Shown: positions 50,160-58,781 of the stretch, in pieces
Layout of the letters: each line of letters starts with the position of its first letter
Position numbering within the stretch: position 1 is the first letter of the stretch
Assembly (NCBI GenBank): GCA_965262485.1
Contig: OZ253540.1
Location: 496,001 to 560,000, forward strand
From: Bin87 sp965262485
Lineage (GTDB): Bacteria > Chloroflexota > Dehalococcoidia > Lucifugimonadales > UBA3495
DNA length: 64,000 nucleotides
Direction: 5' to 3'
Notes under the pieces: model-generated
Databases searched by the model: none
What the model was told of the DNA's origin: nothing
What the model saw: the letters and a program-made list of their open reading frames with translations, nothing else
Position numbers and translations under genes: made by a program

Positions 50160-51569
50160 TCATTTACTGACCAGCCGCAACAATTTTCCCCGAAACCCAC
50201 TGGTAATCCCGGACAGGTAGGATTCCCAGGCAAGCTGCTGATTGCCAGTTGCCAACGACGGGTAAGGGTGGATGCTTTTCAATACGGCGGAAAGGCTCAT
50301 CCCCTGATCGATAGCCATCGTCCATTCCTGAACCACCTCGGCGGCGCGTGGGCCGACCACGGTGGCTCCCAGTACCTTGCCGTTGGCGCGATGGGTCACT
50401 TTGATGAACCCGATGGTCGTGCCGTCGATGACAGCCCGGTCAATTTGGGCCATCTCAAGGATTGACGTACGCACTTTGCCGCCAAAGGCGTGGCGGGCCT
50501 GTGCCTCCGTATATCCGGCCTGGGCGACCTCCGGATCAGTAAACGTTGCCCAGGGAACGCGCTCCGGTCGGGCACGGGATTTGCCAGGCAGCAACGCGTT
50601 TCGGACGGCCATGGCAGACTGGAAACCGGCGTAGTGGGTGAACTGGAAGTCGCCAACACAATCACCCGCAGCATAGATACCGCGGGCAGTCGTGCGCAGG
50701 TAGGCATCTACCGCAATACCCGACGGGCCATGCTTCACGCCAGCGGCATCCAGATTCATTCCGGACACGTTGGGACGTCGGCCAACTGCCACCAACACCG
50801 CGTCACCCATGATGTTGACTCCGTCCGCGACGGTTACGCAGAAATCTTTATCGATTAGTCGTACCGATTCCACCGAAGCCGACAATCGAACATTAACCCC
50901 GTCGGCGATCAACGCGGCTTCGACCAACCCCGCGGCAGCTGCGTCGTCGTTGGGCAGGATGCGATCAAGGGCCTCAACCAGTGTGACTTGGGATCCGAGT
51001 CGCTGGCAGGCTTGAGATATTTCACATCCCACCGGGCCGCCGCCGATCACGATCAGCCGGGCCGGGAGCGCATCCAGTTGCCAGAACGATTCATACGTGA
51101 GAAACGGCGTGTTTTCGAGGCCGGCAACAGGCGGGACGAATGGCGATGCGCCGGTACAAATGAGAAAGGAATTCGCGGATATGGATCGCCCGGCGGCGGC
51201 AATGGATCGGTCGCCGGTAAATTCGGCATGACCTTCGACTACGTCTATTCCCTCGGTACGCAGGGCGTCCGGAGATTCAGCCGAATAGATTTGTGCTATC
51301 ACATCCCGGATGCGGGCCATCACAGCGGCGAAATCAATGGTTGGCGGCGATGCGGTGATGCCGGCGTGGCTGGCATTTCGCACCGTGTTGGCGACGCTGG
51401 CGGCGTGGAGCAGGGATTTGCTGGGGATGCAACCGGTCCAGGTGCAGTCTCCGCCCACCCGGTTGGCCTCGATCAGCGCCACCCGCTTGCCGAGACGATT
51501 GGCAAAACGAGCGGCGGTTATTCCGGCAGAGCCGGCTCCGATGATGGCCAGGTCGTATTTTTCAACCAC
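50160..51569 (-). CDS. MerA-like FAD-dependent pyridine-nucleotide disulfide oxidoreductase
   Basis: The 469-aa protein has the FAD motif IIGAGSAGITAARFA, the redox cysteines in GGDCTWTGCIPSK (Cys42, Cys47), the NAD motif VIGGGPVGCEISQA and the second FAD motif YAAGDCVGDFQFTH. In the C-terminal interface the catalytic His-Glu pair of lipoamide dehydrogenase (H-P-T-x-x-E) reads HPYPSLATG, so His and Glu are absent, as in MerA-type oxidoreductases. There is no heavy-metal domain or C-terminal CC pair, so true mercuric reductase activity is unlikely. The GTG start at 51569 begins the conserved sequence. Confidence 0.9.
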   Translation of the reverse strand: MVEKYDLAIIGAGSAGITAARFANRLGKRVALIEANRVGGDCTWTGCIPSKSLLHAASVANTVRNASHAGITASPPTIDFAAVMARIRDVIAQIYSAESPDALRTEGIDVVEGHAEFTGDRSIAAAGRSISANSFLICTGASPFVPPVAGLENTPFLTYESFWQLDALPARLIVIGGGPVGCEISQACQRLGSQVTLVEALDRILPNDDAAAAGLVEAALIADGVNVRLSASVESVRLIDKDFCVTVADGVNIMGDAVLVAVGRRPNVSGMNLDAAGVKHGPSGIAVDAYLRTTARGIYAAGDCVGDFQFTHYAGFQSAMAVRNALLPGKSRARPERVPWATFTDPEVAQAGYTEAQARHAFGGKVRTSILEMAQIDRAVIDGTTIGFIKVTHRANGKVLGATVVGPRAAEVVQEWTMAIDQGMSLSAVLKSIHPYPSLATGNQQLAWESYLSGITSGFRGKLLRLVSK

Positions 51570-51599
51570 AGCATTACCCGCCCGCCTACCCGTTCCTTC

Positions 51600-51740
51600 A
51601 TAGCGACGAGATTGCCACGCTACGCTCGCAATGACAAAGAGGTTGAACACACGTCGGCGACCGGCCGTTGCTACGGCGACGAGATTGCCAACCCCCGCAT
51701 CGAGTACGGGGGCGCAATGACAAAGTGGGTACGCATGAGC
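51600..51740. repeat. R2 element, plus-oriented copy
   Basis: It contains AGATTGCCACGCTACGCTCG, GAGGTTGAACACACGTCGGC, AGTACGGGGGCGCAATGACA and the terminal CAAAGTGGGTACGC. It is the left member of an inverted pair with the copy at 51825, the two separated by about 85 bp of unrelated DNA. The first bases abut the upstream flank of the reductase gene. Confidence 0.62.
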
Positions 51741-51824
51741 CAACGTGGCGTCTTGAAATTACCGGAATGGAAGCGGCTGCCATCATAGCCCACGGCATTG
51801 TTGGTGTCCATCGGGTTGGGATGC

Positions 51825-51960
51825 TCATGCGTACCCACTTTAATCTGTCATTGCGAGCGCAGCGTGGCAATCTCGTCGCCGTAGCAATGGTGGTTTGCCG
51901 GTGTGTGTTCAACCTCAACGAGATTGCCACGTCGCTGCGCTCCTCGCAATGACAACTGGG
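51825..51960. repeat. R2 element, inverted copy
   Basis: The sequence starts with GCGTACCCACTTTAATCTGT, then CATTGCGAGCGCAGCGTGGC, GTGTGTTCAACCTCAACGAG and GCTCCTCGCAATGACAACTG, the reverse of the neighbouring copy. A third tail piece (GACAAAGTGGGTACGCGTGA) is at 51999-52019, directly before the SMP-30 gene leader. Confidence 0.62.
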
Positions 51961-52088
51961 GGCGAGCGCTCCTGGCAATGGCGGCAGGCCAGTTTGGTTT
52001 GACAAAGTGGGTACGCGTGAGGGTTGGGATGAAGTTGTACAGTTGCTATAATCGCGCCGAACAGAAGATTACGACGGGAGGCGCGAAA

Positions 52089-52991
52089 ATGGCGGATGAT
52101 TTGTCTGGGTTGCTGTCCGAATCGGAACTGACACTACTGGACGGTACGTTGGATCGCACGGAGGGGCCATTGTGGCACCCCGGTGGATACTTGACCTTCG
52201 TAGATTTGGGTCGGGAGCAGCTGTTGAAATGGGACCCTCAGACTCGCTCCACGTCGGTGGTGCGGGAAAACACGGGTGAGGGTAATGGCTGCACGCTGGA
52301 CCGCCAGGGCAACCTGCTCATGTGCGAAGGAGCCGACCATCGCTGCGTCACGCGGATGGACGCTGCGGGCCACGTGACAACCATCGCAGACCGTTGGGAC
52401 GGCAAACGATTTAACAAACCCAATGATGTTATTTGCCGCACCGACGGCACGATATATTTCACCGACCCGCATCTTCGTTTTCCGGAAGAATTGCGGGAGA
52501 TTCCCTTTGCCGGAATTTATCGCATCGACCCCGCCGGAAATGTGCATCTGGCCACCGACGAATGCGAGTACGCCAATGGTTTGGCGCTGTCGCCCGATGA
52601 GTCGATACTGTACGTTGCTATCAGTCGGGCCGAAGCGGCGGATTTCGACCGCGAAGAACGCGGGGAATTCTGTCCTAACCGGCGGATCCGGGCGTTTGAC
52701 GTGGCGGCTGACAGTACGCTGAGCGGGAACCGCATCCTCATCGAGATGGGCTCCACCGCTCCGGGTGTTCCCGATGGCATGAAGGTGGATACCGAGGGCC
52801 GCGTATGGTGCACCGGTTCGGGCGGCGTTTGGATTGTGAACCCCAACGGAGAGCAGGCCGGCCTGCTGCCGACTCCGGAGGTGACGCGCAACATCTGTTT
52901 CGGCGGCGATGACATGCGCACCCTGTTTCTGACTTCCGGACATTCCCTTTACAGTATCAGGGTGAACACACCGGGGATCAGCGCCTTCTGA
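52089..52991 (+). CDS. SMP-30/gluconolactonase-family protein
   Basis: The 300-aa protein is a six-bladed beta-propeller. LDGTLDRTEGPLWHPGGYLTFVD carries the metal-binding Glu, KPNDVICRTDGTIYFTDPH the second Asn/Asp ligands, and YANGLALSPDESILYVA and GVPDGMKVDTEGRVWCTG the remaining blades. Members hydrolyse lactones such as gluconolactone or act on organophosphates. GGGAGG lies 7 nt before the ATG. It is followed by an R1 mobile repeat 3 bp after its TGA stop. Confidence 0.93.
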   Translation: MADDLSGLLSESELTLLDGTLDRTEGPLWHPGGYLTFVDLGREQLLKWDPQTRSTSVVRENTGEGNGCTLDRQGNLLMCEGADHRCVTRMDAAGHVTTIADRWDGKRFNKPNDVICRTDGTIYFTDPHLRFPEELREIPFAGIYRIDPAGNVHLATDECEYANGLALSPDESILYVAISRAEAADFDREERGEFCPNRRIRAFDVAADSTLSGNRILIEMGSTAPGVPDGMKVDTEGRVWCTGSGGVWIVNPNGEQAGLLPTPEVTRNICFGGDDMRTLFLTSGHSLYSIRVNTPGISAF

Positions 52992-52993
52992 AG

Positions 52994-53145
52994 CTAGAGC
53001 CTGTTAACAATTACAAACCAAGCCGTCATTCCTGCGAAAGCAGGAATCCAGAGAAGGAATGATGAAAGAATCAGAACCGTGATTAACGACTTCGGCCACT
53101 GGATTCCCGCTTTTGCGGGAATGACGGTATTTGTCGACACACCTT
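52994..53145. mobile_element. YTAR-type MITE (family R1), copy after the SMP-30 gene
   Basis: The element begins CTAGAGCCTGTTAACAATTA and ends ATTTGTCGACACACC. Both palindromic blocks are present, and the inner roughly 85 bp is almost identical to the 26.6-kb copy. It starts 3 bp after the SMP-30 TGA. Confidence 0.7.
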
Positions 53146-53257
53146 GGTTCGTTGACACATCGAAAAGCTGGTTTTCGGTTCGATTCAATCCGATTGATGG
53201 CGCATCAAGAGTGGTTAATGTTAGGTTACGAAGCACACACGAAAGCTGGAGGAATTT

Positions 53258-54178
53258 ATGACTACTGCAACCAACATCGTGGGGACTGGCGCGCACACCT
53301 ACGAATTTGATCGAAACTGGGCTCAACTGCCCGATGGTATCCCAATGCCGGCGGCCGCTGTTTTCGGCGACGATGAAGACCGGATTTATTGTTTCAACCG
53401 TAATCCCGAGCATCCGATCATGGTATTCGATCGTGAAGGAAAGTTCGTAAAGTCCTGGGGCGCCGGGATGTTCGAGTTTCCCCACGCCATCATTATCGAC
53501 CAGTGGGGTTACGTTTGGCTCGTGGACCGGAACATGGGACAAATTTTCAAGCTGACCAAGGATGGCGAGCCGGTGATGACCATCGGGGAGCGTGGCTATC
53601 GCTCGGATACCGGCGCCGACAACAGCGCGTTTGATTCCAACTCCTGGCATCAGGTCGTTCGCGGAGCCGAGCCGTTCAACATGCCGGCCGGTATTGCGTT
53701 GAATGATGAGGGCGAGATCTACATCGCTGACGGATACGCCAATGCCCGCGTGCACAAATTCACCGCGTCCGGTGAGCATCTTTTCTCCTGGGGCGAGCCA
53801 GGTCCTGGGCCGGGTCAATTCAATTTGCCTCATGGCGCCTGGATCAATCGGCACGGCAACCTGTTGATCGCGGACCGGGAAAATGACCGGGTGCAAGTGT
53901 TCCAGCAGGACGGCACACATATTACCGACTGGCCCAGCAAGTTGATCGGCCCGGCGGTGATTTGCATCGACGATGATGACGTGGCGTATGTTGCGGAACA
54001 CAACGGCGGGATGCTGAGTATTTTGGACGCTGAAGGTCAACGTTTGACTCAATGGGGTGATTTGACGCACCGCAGTTGCCACGGCGTTTGGGTAGACAGC
54101 CAGAAAGACCTTTACGTAGTGGAACCATACGAAGGCAGCACGGGCCGCACCGTCGTCAAGTACACCCGGAAGGGTTAG
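53258..54178 (+). CDS. NHL-repeat beta-propeller (peptidyl-hydroxyglycine lyase-like)
   Basis: The 306-aa protein has four to six NHL blades: FEFPHAIIIDQWGYVWLVDR, FNMPAGIALNDEGEIYIADG, FNLPHGAWINRHGNLLIADR and CHGVWVDSQKDLYVVEPYE. This matches proteins annotated as peptidyl-alpha-hydroxyglycine alpha-amidating lyase family. It has no secretion signal, so it is probably cytoplasmic. True amidating-lyase function in bacteria is unproven. GGAGG lies 5 nt before the ATG. Confidence 0.85.
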   Translation: MTTATNIVGTGAHTYEFDRNWAQLPDGIPMPAAAVFGDDEDRIYCFNRNPEHPIMVFDREGKFVKSWGAGMFEFPHAIIIDQWGYVWLVDRNMGQIFKLTKDGEPVMTIGERGYRSDTGADNSAFDSNSWHQVVRGAEPFNMPAGIALNDEGEIYIADGYANARVHKFTASGEHLFSWGEPGPGPGQFNLPHGAWINRHGNLLIADRENDRVQVFQQDGTHITDWPSKLIGPAVICIDDDDVAYVAEHNGGMLSILDAEGQRLTQWGDLTHRSCHGVWVDSQKDLYVVEPYEGSTGRTVVKYTRKG

Positions 54179-54193
54179 TCTGGCGGGGTTGAG

Positions 54194-54223
54194 TTGCGGG
54201 CCGGAACGTTGGCCTGCTAGAAT
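54194..54223 (+). promoter_or_regulatory. Probable promoter of tRNA-Ala
   Basis: TTGCGG (54194-54199) and TAGAAT (54218-54223), separated by 18 bp, stand 40 bp before the tRNA-Ala gene. The match is moderate. Confidence 0.5.
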
Positions 54224-54263
54224 AGTTGTGTCCGGGGGCACTGCGCTGCCGGACGCATCGGCT

Positions 54264-54339
54264 GGGGCTGTAGCTCATTTGGGAGAGCGCTTCAATGGCA
54301 TTGAAGAGGTAGCGGGTTCGATTCCCGCCAGCTCCACCA
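54264..54339 (+). tRNA. tRNA-Ala (GGC)
   Basis: This is a 76-nt cloverleaf with acceptor GGGGCTG/CAGCTCC (one G-U pair), anticodon stem CTTCA/TGAAG with loop ATGGCAT, T arm GCGGGTTCGATTCCCGC and an encoded CCA. The anticodon is GGC. The 340 bp from 54340 to the next gene hold nothing that I can support. Confidence 0.96.
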
Positions 54340-54679
54340 TTTTATGCCGATATGTGCGGGCGTGGGCACAGCCCGTAACCCCATTCGCCAACCGATTCCA
54401 CGCGGTGCGAACCACTGCACGCTGATAACATCAAGGCCTTGCCATCAACAGCATACGATGGGCTGTGGCGGTGAGGCCAAATGAGCTGATAACAGCCGTC
54501 CTGTTGCCTATTGCGCGTGAACCAATCGGGGGTCCTGGCCCAGTAATTTCTTGGGGTATGTGCGTGCCCAATAGCAGTTGATTTATCCTTGGTCCCGCCC
54601 AATGTGGCGGATATGGCGTAATGCCCTATAATCCAATATATTCGTTGGAGTTGACTGCTAAACGGGGAGAGTAATCTGG

Positions 54680-55870
54680 ATGCTGGAAATGAGGGCCATA
54701 ACCCCTGACGAATTCGTTCAGTGGACTCGGGCTGAGGCGCGGGCTTATGGCAACCGGCTGGATAATAATCCGGAGATATTGCGTCCGCATTTTGATCTGG
54801 ATCGCTCCATTGCAGTATTCGACGCAGGCAACATCGTCGGTGGCGCACATTCGCATCGAATCGAAATGTCCGTGCCGGGCTCTTCCGCGGCGACAGCAGG
54901 CGTTGCCAACATTGCTGTACAGCCGACGCACCGGCGGCAGGGCGTGTTAACCAGGATGATGCACCATCAGATCCGCGATATACACGAACGCGGCGAACCG
55001 TTGGCAGCGCTGTTTGCTTCCGAAAGCGCGATTTACGGCAGATTCGGGTATGGAATCGGTTCATTCCGCGAACAATGGACCATCGAGCGGCAGCACAATG
55101 CCTACGCCAGGCGACATGAGAGTCATGGCAGAATCGTTTTCGTGGAACCGGATGACATTACAAAAGAGCTTCCCGAGGTTTCTCGGCGGAGTACCGCCGG
55201 TCGACCGGGGGTGATTCAAAAGGCAATTCACTTGTGGGAGCGGGAATCACAAGCGCCGGAACACCGACAGGGTGGCCGTGGGGGTCTGTTCTACGTCGCG
55301 TATGTGGACGATGGAACGGTTGACGGCTACGCGAAATACCGTACCAGTGGAACGACCCTGGTCGTCAACGAGTTAATGGCAATTACGGAAGAGGCAAACG
55401 CCGCTTTGTGGCGATTTTGCTTTGAAGTGGATTTGGTCACTACAACTGAAGCAGACCGGCGTCCGGTGGACGACCCATTACCCTGGATGTTGGCAGATCC
55501 GAGACGGCTGCACAGAACCACCCGCGATGGCATGTGGCTGCGTCTGGTGGACGTGGCCGCCGCGTTGCAGACCCGGCATTATATGGAAACCGGCGGCTTG
55601 GTGTTGGACGTGCGGGATGACCTGTGTACTTGGAATGAAGGACGGTTCGAGTTGGAGGGTTCGTCCAAAGGCGCGACATGCCGGAGTTCAAATTCGTCGC
55701 CCGATCTGGTGTTATCCGTTCGTGATCTGGCGTCCGCGTATCTGGGAACCGTGAGCTTCACCACCCTCTCACGGGCCGGCCTGGTAGACGAATGTACACC
55801 GGGGGCGCTGCAGCGGGCTGACCGCATGTTTGCCGTCCAGTACCAACCCTGGACTCCCTATGGTTTTTGA
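54680..55870 (+). CDS. Eis-like GNAT N-acetyltransferase
   Basis: The 396-aa protein has the three-part layout of Eis (enhanced intracellular survival) proteins. A first GNAT domain (about 1-150) has VANIAVQPTHRRQGVLTRMM as the acetyl-CoA loop and FGYGIGSFREQW next to it. A second GNAT-like region follows, then a C-terminal SCP2-like sterol-carrier fold (about 290-396, GGLVLDVRDDLC and LVLSVRDLASAYLG). Eis enzymes acetylate amines on small molecules, sometimes aminoglycosides. The ribosome-binding site is GGGGAG about 10 nt upstream. Confidence 0.92.
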   Translation: MLEMRAITPDEFVQWTRAEARAYGNRLDNNPEILRPHFDLDRSIAVFDAGNIVGGAHSHRIEMSVPGSSAATAGVANIAVQPTHRRQGVLTRMMHHQIRDIHERGEPLAALFASESAIYGRFGYGIGSFREQWTIERQHNAYARRHESHGRIVFVEPDDITKELPEVSRRSTAGRPGVIQKAIHLWERESQAPEHRQGGRGGLFYVAYVDDGTVDGYAKYRTSGTTLVVNELMAITEEANAALWRFCFEVDLVTTTEADRRPVDDPLPWMLADPRRLHRTTRDGMWLRLVDVAAALQTRHYMETGGLVLDVRDDLCTWNEGRFELEGSSKGATCRSSNSSPDLVLSVRDLASAYLGTVSFTTLSRAGLVDECTPGALQRADRMFAVQYQPWTPYGF

Positions 55871-55938
55871 TTGCCGTTCAAACCCCTGGCATCATTGCGT
55901 CTGCAACGACGGGGCGCCCGGGATCGGAGGTTAAATAC

Positions 55939-57054
55939 ATGGCTGCGAATGGAATCCCATTGGCCCGGGAACTGAATCGTGTTCCCTCATTCACCGTTCC
56001 GCTGACCGCATCCGAAGACGCCAGATTCCAGGGCATTATGGAAGAGGCGGTCATGGTGGACGTGCACCAGCACCCGTTCGTGATGCCCGAGTCCATGGAG
56101 CGATTCATAGATTACCTGCGCGGCAACCGCTATCAGTGGGGCTACCAGGCTGTGGAAGCCGGCGGTTGGACGGCTGTGACCACGGCCAACGTGTTCAGTG
56201 GCCTTAAAAATACGACCGACATGTCCTTTGTGGAATATGAAGACCTGGTTGCCGAAGTGGGCGGCATGTTGGCCGACGTCGCTTCTCAGCAGAACGTGGT
56301 CAAAATAGGCAATGCTGACGATATAGTCGCCGCCAAGCAACAGGGCAATATCGGATTCATGCCTACTTTAGAACACCTTGCCATCGGGAATCGCATGGAA
56401 CGGGTGGACGCTCTGTTCGGCATGGGCGTGCGGTTGGCCGGCATTACGTACAACCGAAAGAATTTCATCGGAGACGGCCTGAACGAACGCAACCCCGGCG
56501 GTTTGAGCAATTTCGGCATTGAAGTTGTGCACCGAATGAATGACCTGGGGATGGCGGTGGACCTGTCCCATGCCTCGATGCCGACGGCGCTGGACGCCAT
56601 AGAGTTTTCTCGAGCGCCGGTGGTTTTCAGTCACAACGCGGCCTACACGCTGCGCCCGAACGGGCGTACCCGAAAGGATGAGGAGCTGGTTGCCTGCGCC
56701 CGGAAAGGCGGACTGATCTGCATCACCGCGGTGCCCAACTCGCTTAGCGACGATCCCGAGCAGGACATCGACTGTGTTCTGGATCACTATGATTACATGG
56801 CGCAGTTGGTGGGAATTGATCACGTTGGGATCGGCACCGACACGACAATCGGCGACCACGTGGCCTTTCACCGTCACATGATGGGCCGCGACGGGCCTGA
56901 CCAATTGCCCGCTCCGTATCTCAACGGACTGGAATCGCCGGCCGACGGAAAGAACATAGTGCGCGGCCTGATCCGCCGGGGCTATACGGATGAACAGGTG
57001 CAGAAGATCATCGGTGGAAACGCTCTGGATTTCTTCCGCAGGGTCATTTCTTAA
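55939..57054 (+). CDS. Membrane-dipeptidase (peptidase M19) family protein
   Basis: The 371-aa protein is an M19 amidohydrolase. VDVHQHPFV supplies the first metal ligands (the family's H-x-D/H), and DLSHASMPTALDAIEFSRAP, VVFSHNAAYTL and VGIDHVGIGTDTTIGD supply the later ones. CGGAGG lies 8 nt before the ATG. The renal dipeptidase family cleaves dipeptides with a D- or dehydro-residue, and the substrate here is unknown. No signal peptide is evident. Confidence 0.93.
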   Translation: MAANGIPLARELNRVPSFTVPLTASEDARFQGIMEEAVMVDVHQHPFVMPESMERFIDYLRGNRYQWGYQAVEAGGWTAVTTANVFSGLKNTTDMSFVEYEDLVAEVGGMLADVASQQNVVKIGNADDIVAAKQQGNIGFMPTLEHLAIGNRMERVDALFGMGVRLAGITYNRKNFIGDGLNERNPGGLSNFGIEVVHRMNDLGMAVDLSHASMPTALDAIEFSRAPVVFSHNAAYTLRPNGRTRKDEELVACARKGGLICITAVPNSLSDDPEQDIDCVLDHYDYMAQLVGIDHVGIGTDTTIGDHVAFHRHMMGRDGPDQLPAPYLNGLESPADGKNIVRGLIRRGYTDEQVQKIIGGNALDFFRRVIS

Positions 57055-57107
57055 GCGCCGCGCGCGTAAACCGAGAGAGCCCGCCGTAACGTGCCCGGTC
57101 AGCGGGA

Positions 57108-57869
57108 CTAACTCTCAGGGGGTGGTTCCTCGTCGGGCGATACGCCGTTCACACCGATCAACGCCGCCCGCACTTCTTCCCAAATACCGGAGTCCGGCTG
57201 TGCATCCCAACCGTCGTAGTGTACGAGATCAGCCAGCGGCAGGCGCTCCCGCCAACCCACTGACTGGAGCAACGGCTGGGCGGCGAATTCGACCGGAAAT
57301 CCGAGGCAGAGATAAGCCACGGGGATGATGTGGGGTGGTATGCCCAGCAGCCGCCGCAATTGAGGGCGTTTCAGGATGCTGACCCAGCCCACTCCCACTC
57401 CTTCCGACCGCGCTGCCAGCCACAGGTTCTGCACAGCGCAGCACGTGGAATAAACATCCGTCTCCGGCATCGAGTTACGCCCCAATACCTCGTCAGCCCT
57501 CGTGGGGTCGCACGTGATGCACAGGTTCACCGGCGATTCCATGATTCCTTCGAGCTTCAACGCCAGATATTGGGAACGCCGGGGTTCGTCGAAGAACTGG
57601 GCGGCGGCCTGACGCTCCCGGTCGAACAGGTCTTTTACTTGCCGGCGCACTTTGGTGTCGCCGACGATAATAAAGTCCCACGGTTGCATGAAACCTACCG
57701 ACGGGCCGTGGTGGGCCGCCTGGATGATGCGGGCCAGTGTTTCCGGTGGAATCGGATCATTCCTGAACACCCGAACATCCCGCCGTGAATAAATGGCGCG
57801 GTAAACTGCCTGCCGTTCACCAGGCGGGAAATCGTCATATTGCGTCATAGTGTCAAACCAGTCTCGCAT
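57108..57869 (-). CDS. bluB: 5,6-dimethylbenzimidazole synthase BluB
   Basis: BluB converts FMNH2 to the lower ligand of vitamin B12. The 253-aa nitroreductase-fold protein has RRDVRVFRNDPIPPETLARII and the BluB-specific HHGPSVGFMQPWDFIIV. NLWLAARSEGVGVGWVS is a further conserved stretch. The start is uncertain between 57869 and 57848. No other cobalamin gene is nearby, and I do not see a clear cobalamin riboswitch upstream. Confidence 0.93.
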   Translation of the reverse strand: MRDWFDTMTQYDDFPPGERQAVYRAIYSRRDVRVFRNDPIPPETLARIIQAAHHGPSVGFMQPWDFIIVGDTKVRRQVKDLFDRERQAAAQFFDEPRRSQYLALKLEGIMESPVNLCITCDPTRADEVLGRNSMPETDVYSTCCAVQNLWLAARSEGVGVGWVSILKRPQLRRLLGIPPHIIPVAYLCLGFPVEFAAQPLLQSVGWRERLPLADLVHYDGWDAQPDSGIWEEVRAALIGVNGVSPDEEPPPES

Positions 57870-58104
57870 TACCGGCGGGGAGTAAGGCGTCCCGATCCTG
57901 TCTAGCAGGGGACGTCGTCAATGTTGCGGTTGGTGATTCTTCCTTTTCTGCCGGAATGTTCCGACCGTGGACGGGCAAACGGGCCCAAACGTGGATCGGT
58001 ATCATTGCAGCGTCGGGGTAGCTCACGCCGTTGGTGGCATTCTACCACCAAAGCCTGAGATTGCCGCTTGTTTACATTCCGCACGGGCAGCAATTTGTTG
58101 CGAC

Positions 58105-58200
58105 ATGGAGGGGTGGGGGACGGGTTTTGCATGGATGAACAGGATGGACAGGATTTAGTGCCGTGGTTTGCGGCGGGATCGCCAGGAGTGGCTTCCGACG
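58105..58200. repeat. R3 repeat (GATGGACAGGATTT type)
   Basis: GGACGGGTTTTGCATGGATG followed by AACAGGATGGACAGGATTTA and a GTGGTTTGCGGCGGGATCGC end match the copy at 43147-43215, which reads TGGATGAACAGGATGGACAG and then GTGGTTTGTTGTGGG. The remaining bases of the 57870-58310 gap hold nothing that I can support. Confidence 0.6.
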
Positions 58201-58310
58201 AGGGCGCGTAGTTCAACTCATGGTTGCGATGAACGCATTTTTTCTGGACGGCGGCGGTAACGTGGTATCATCGTCGCACTACTGGAACATCGATCAACTG
58301 GAGGCTCACT

Positions 58311-58727
58311 ATGGCTACTAAACCGACGCTTTCGAATGAACAAGTCACAGCGGCAATGAATGCCATGCTCGCCAAGGGAATGGAAATTCCGGACGAACCG
58401 GTGGCGATGGCAATTGTGGATGCCGGTGGGGAGTTGCTGGCATACCGCACCATGGACAACCTCCGCATTTTCAGTCGCCGCCATGCCCTCCGCAAGGCAT
58501 ACACTTCGGCAGTCATGGGCCAGGACTCCGGCGCCCACGCTGCCCGATTGCAGGAACAGGGCCGGGGCATCGCCGACCTTGGCGACCCCCGGTTTACTCA
58601 CGGTCAAGGCGGTTTGGTCATCATGCAGGATGGCGTAATCTTGGGCGGCATCGGCGTGGGTGGGTATCCCAGCGGCCAGCGCGACGAAGATTTGTCCCGG
58701 GTTGGACTAAACGCAATCAACTTGTAA
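58311..58727 (+). CDS. GlcG/HbpS-family haem-degrading-type protein
   Basis: The 138-aa protein opens with a helix (NEQVTAAMNAMLAKG), then VAMAIVDAGGELLAYRTMDN and SRRHALRKAYTSAVMGQDSG, and ends VILGGIGVGGYPSGQRDEDLSR. This is the GlcG/HbpS family, whose members bind haem or related tetrapyrroles or act as stress sensors. TGGAGG lies 6 nt before the ATG. It precedes a hydrolase gene by 54 bp. Confidence 0.9.
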   Translation: MATKPTLSNEQVTAAMNAMLAKGMEIPDEPVAMAIVDAGGELLAYRTMDNLRIFSRRHALRKAYTSAVMGQDSGAHAARLQEQGRGIADLGDPRFTHGQGGLVIMQDGVILGGIGVGGYPSGQRDEDLSRVGLNAINL

Positions 58728-58781
58728 AAAGCGGCCGCGGTTTGGCGTTCTGCGGGTCTTGTACAGAAGGGGGTGACCATC

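Noticed and set aside
52994..54241. Long minus-strand reading (about 415 aa) opposite the NHL protein
   Set aside because: It is antisense to the NHL gene and runs through the R1 repeat; no family features.
54342..55064. Open reading on the minus strand over tRNA-Ala 3' flank and Eis-like gene (about 240 aa)
   Set aside because: It is antisense to a well supported gene, rich in Arg/His/Pro with no family resemblance, and has no ribosome-binding site.
57870..58310. Possible cobalamin riboswitch upstream of bluB
   Set aside because: I could not find a convincing B12-box or aptamer fold; the stretch is mostly an R3 repeat and unstructured sequence.
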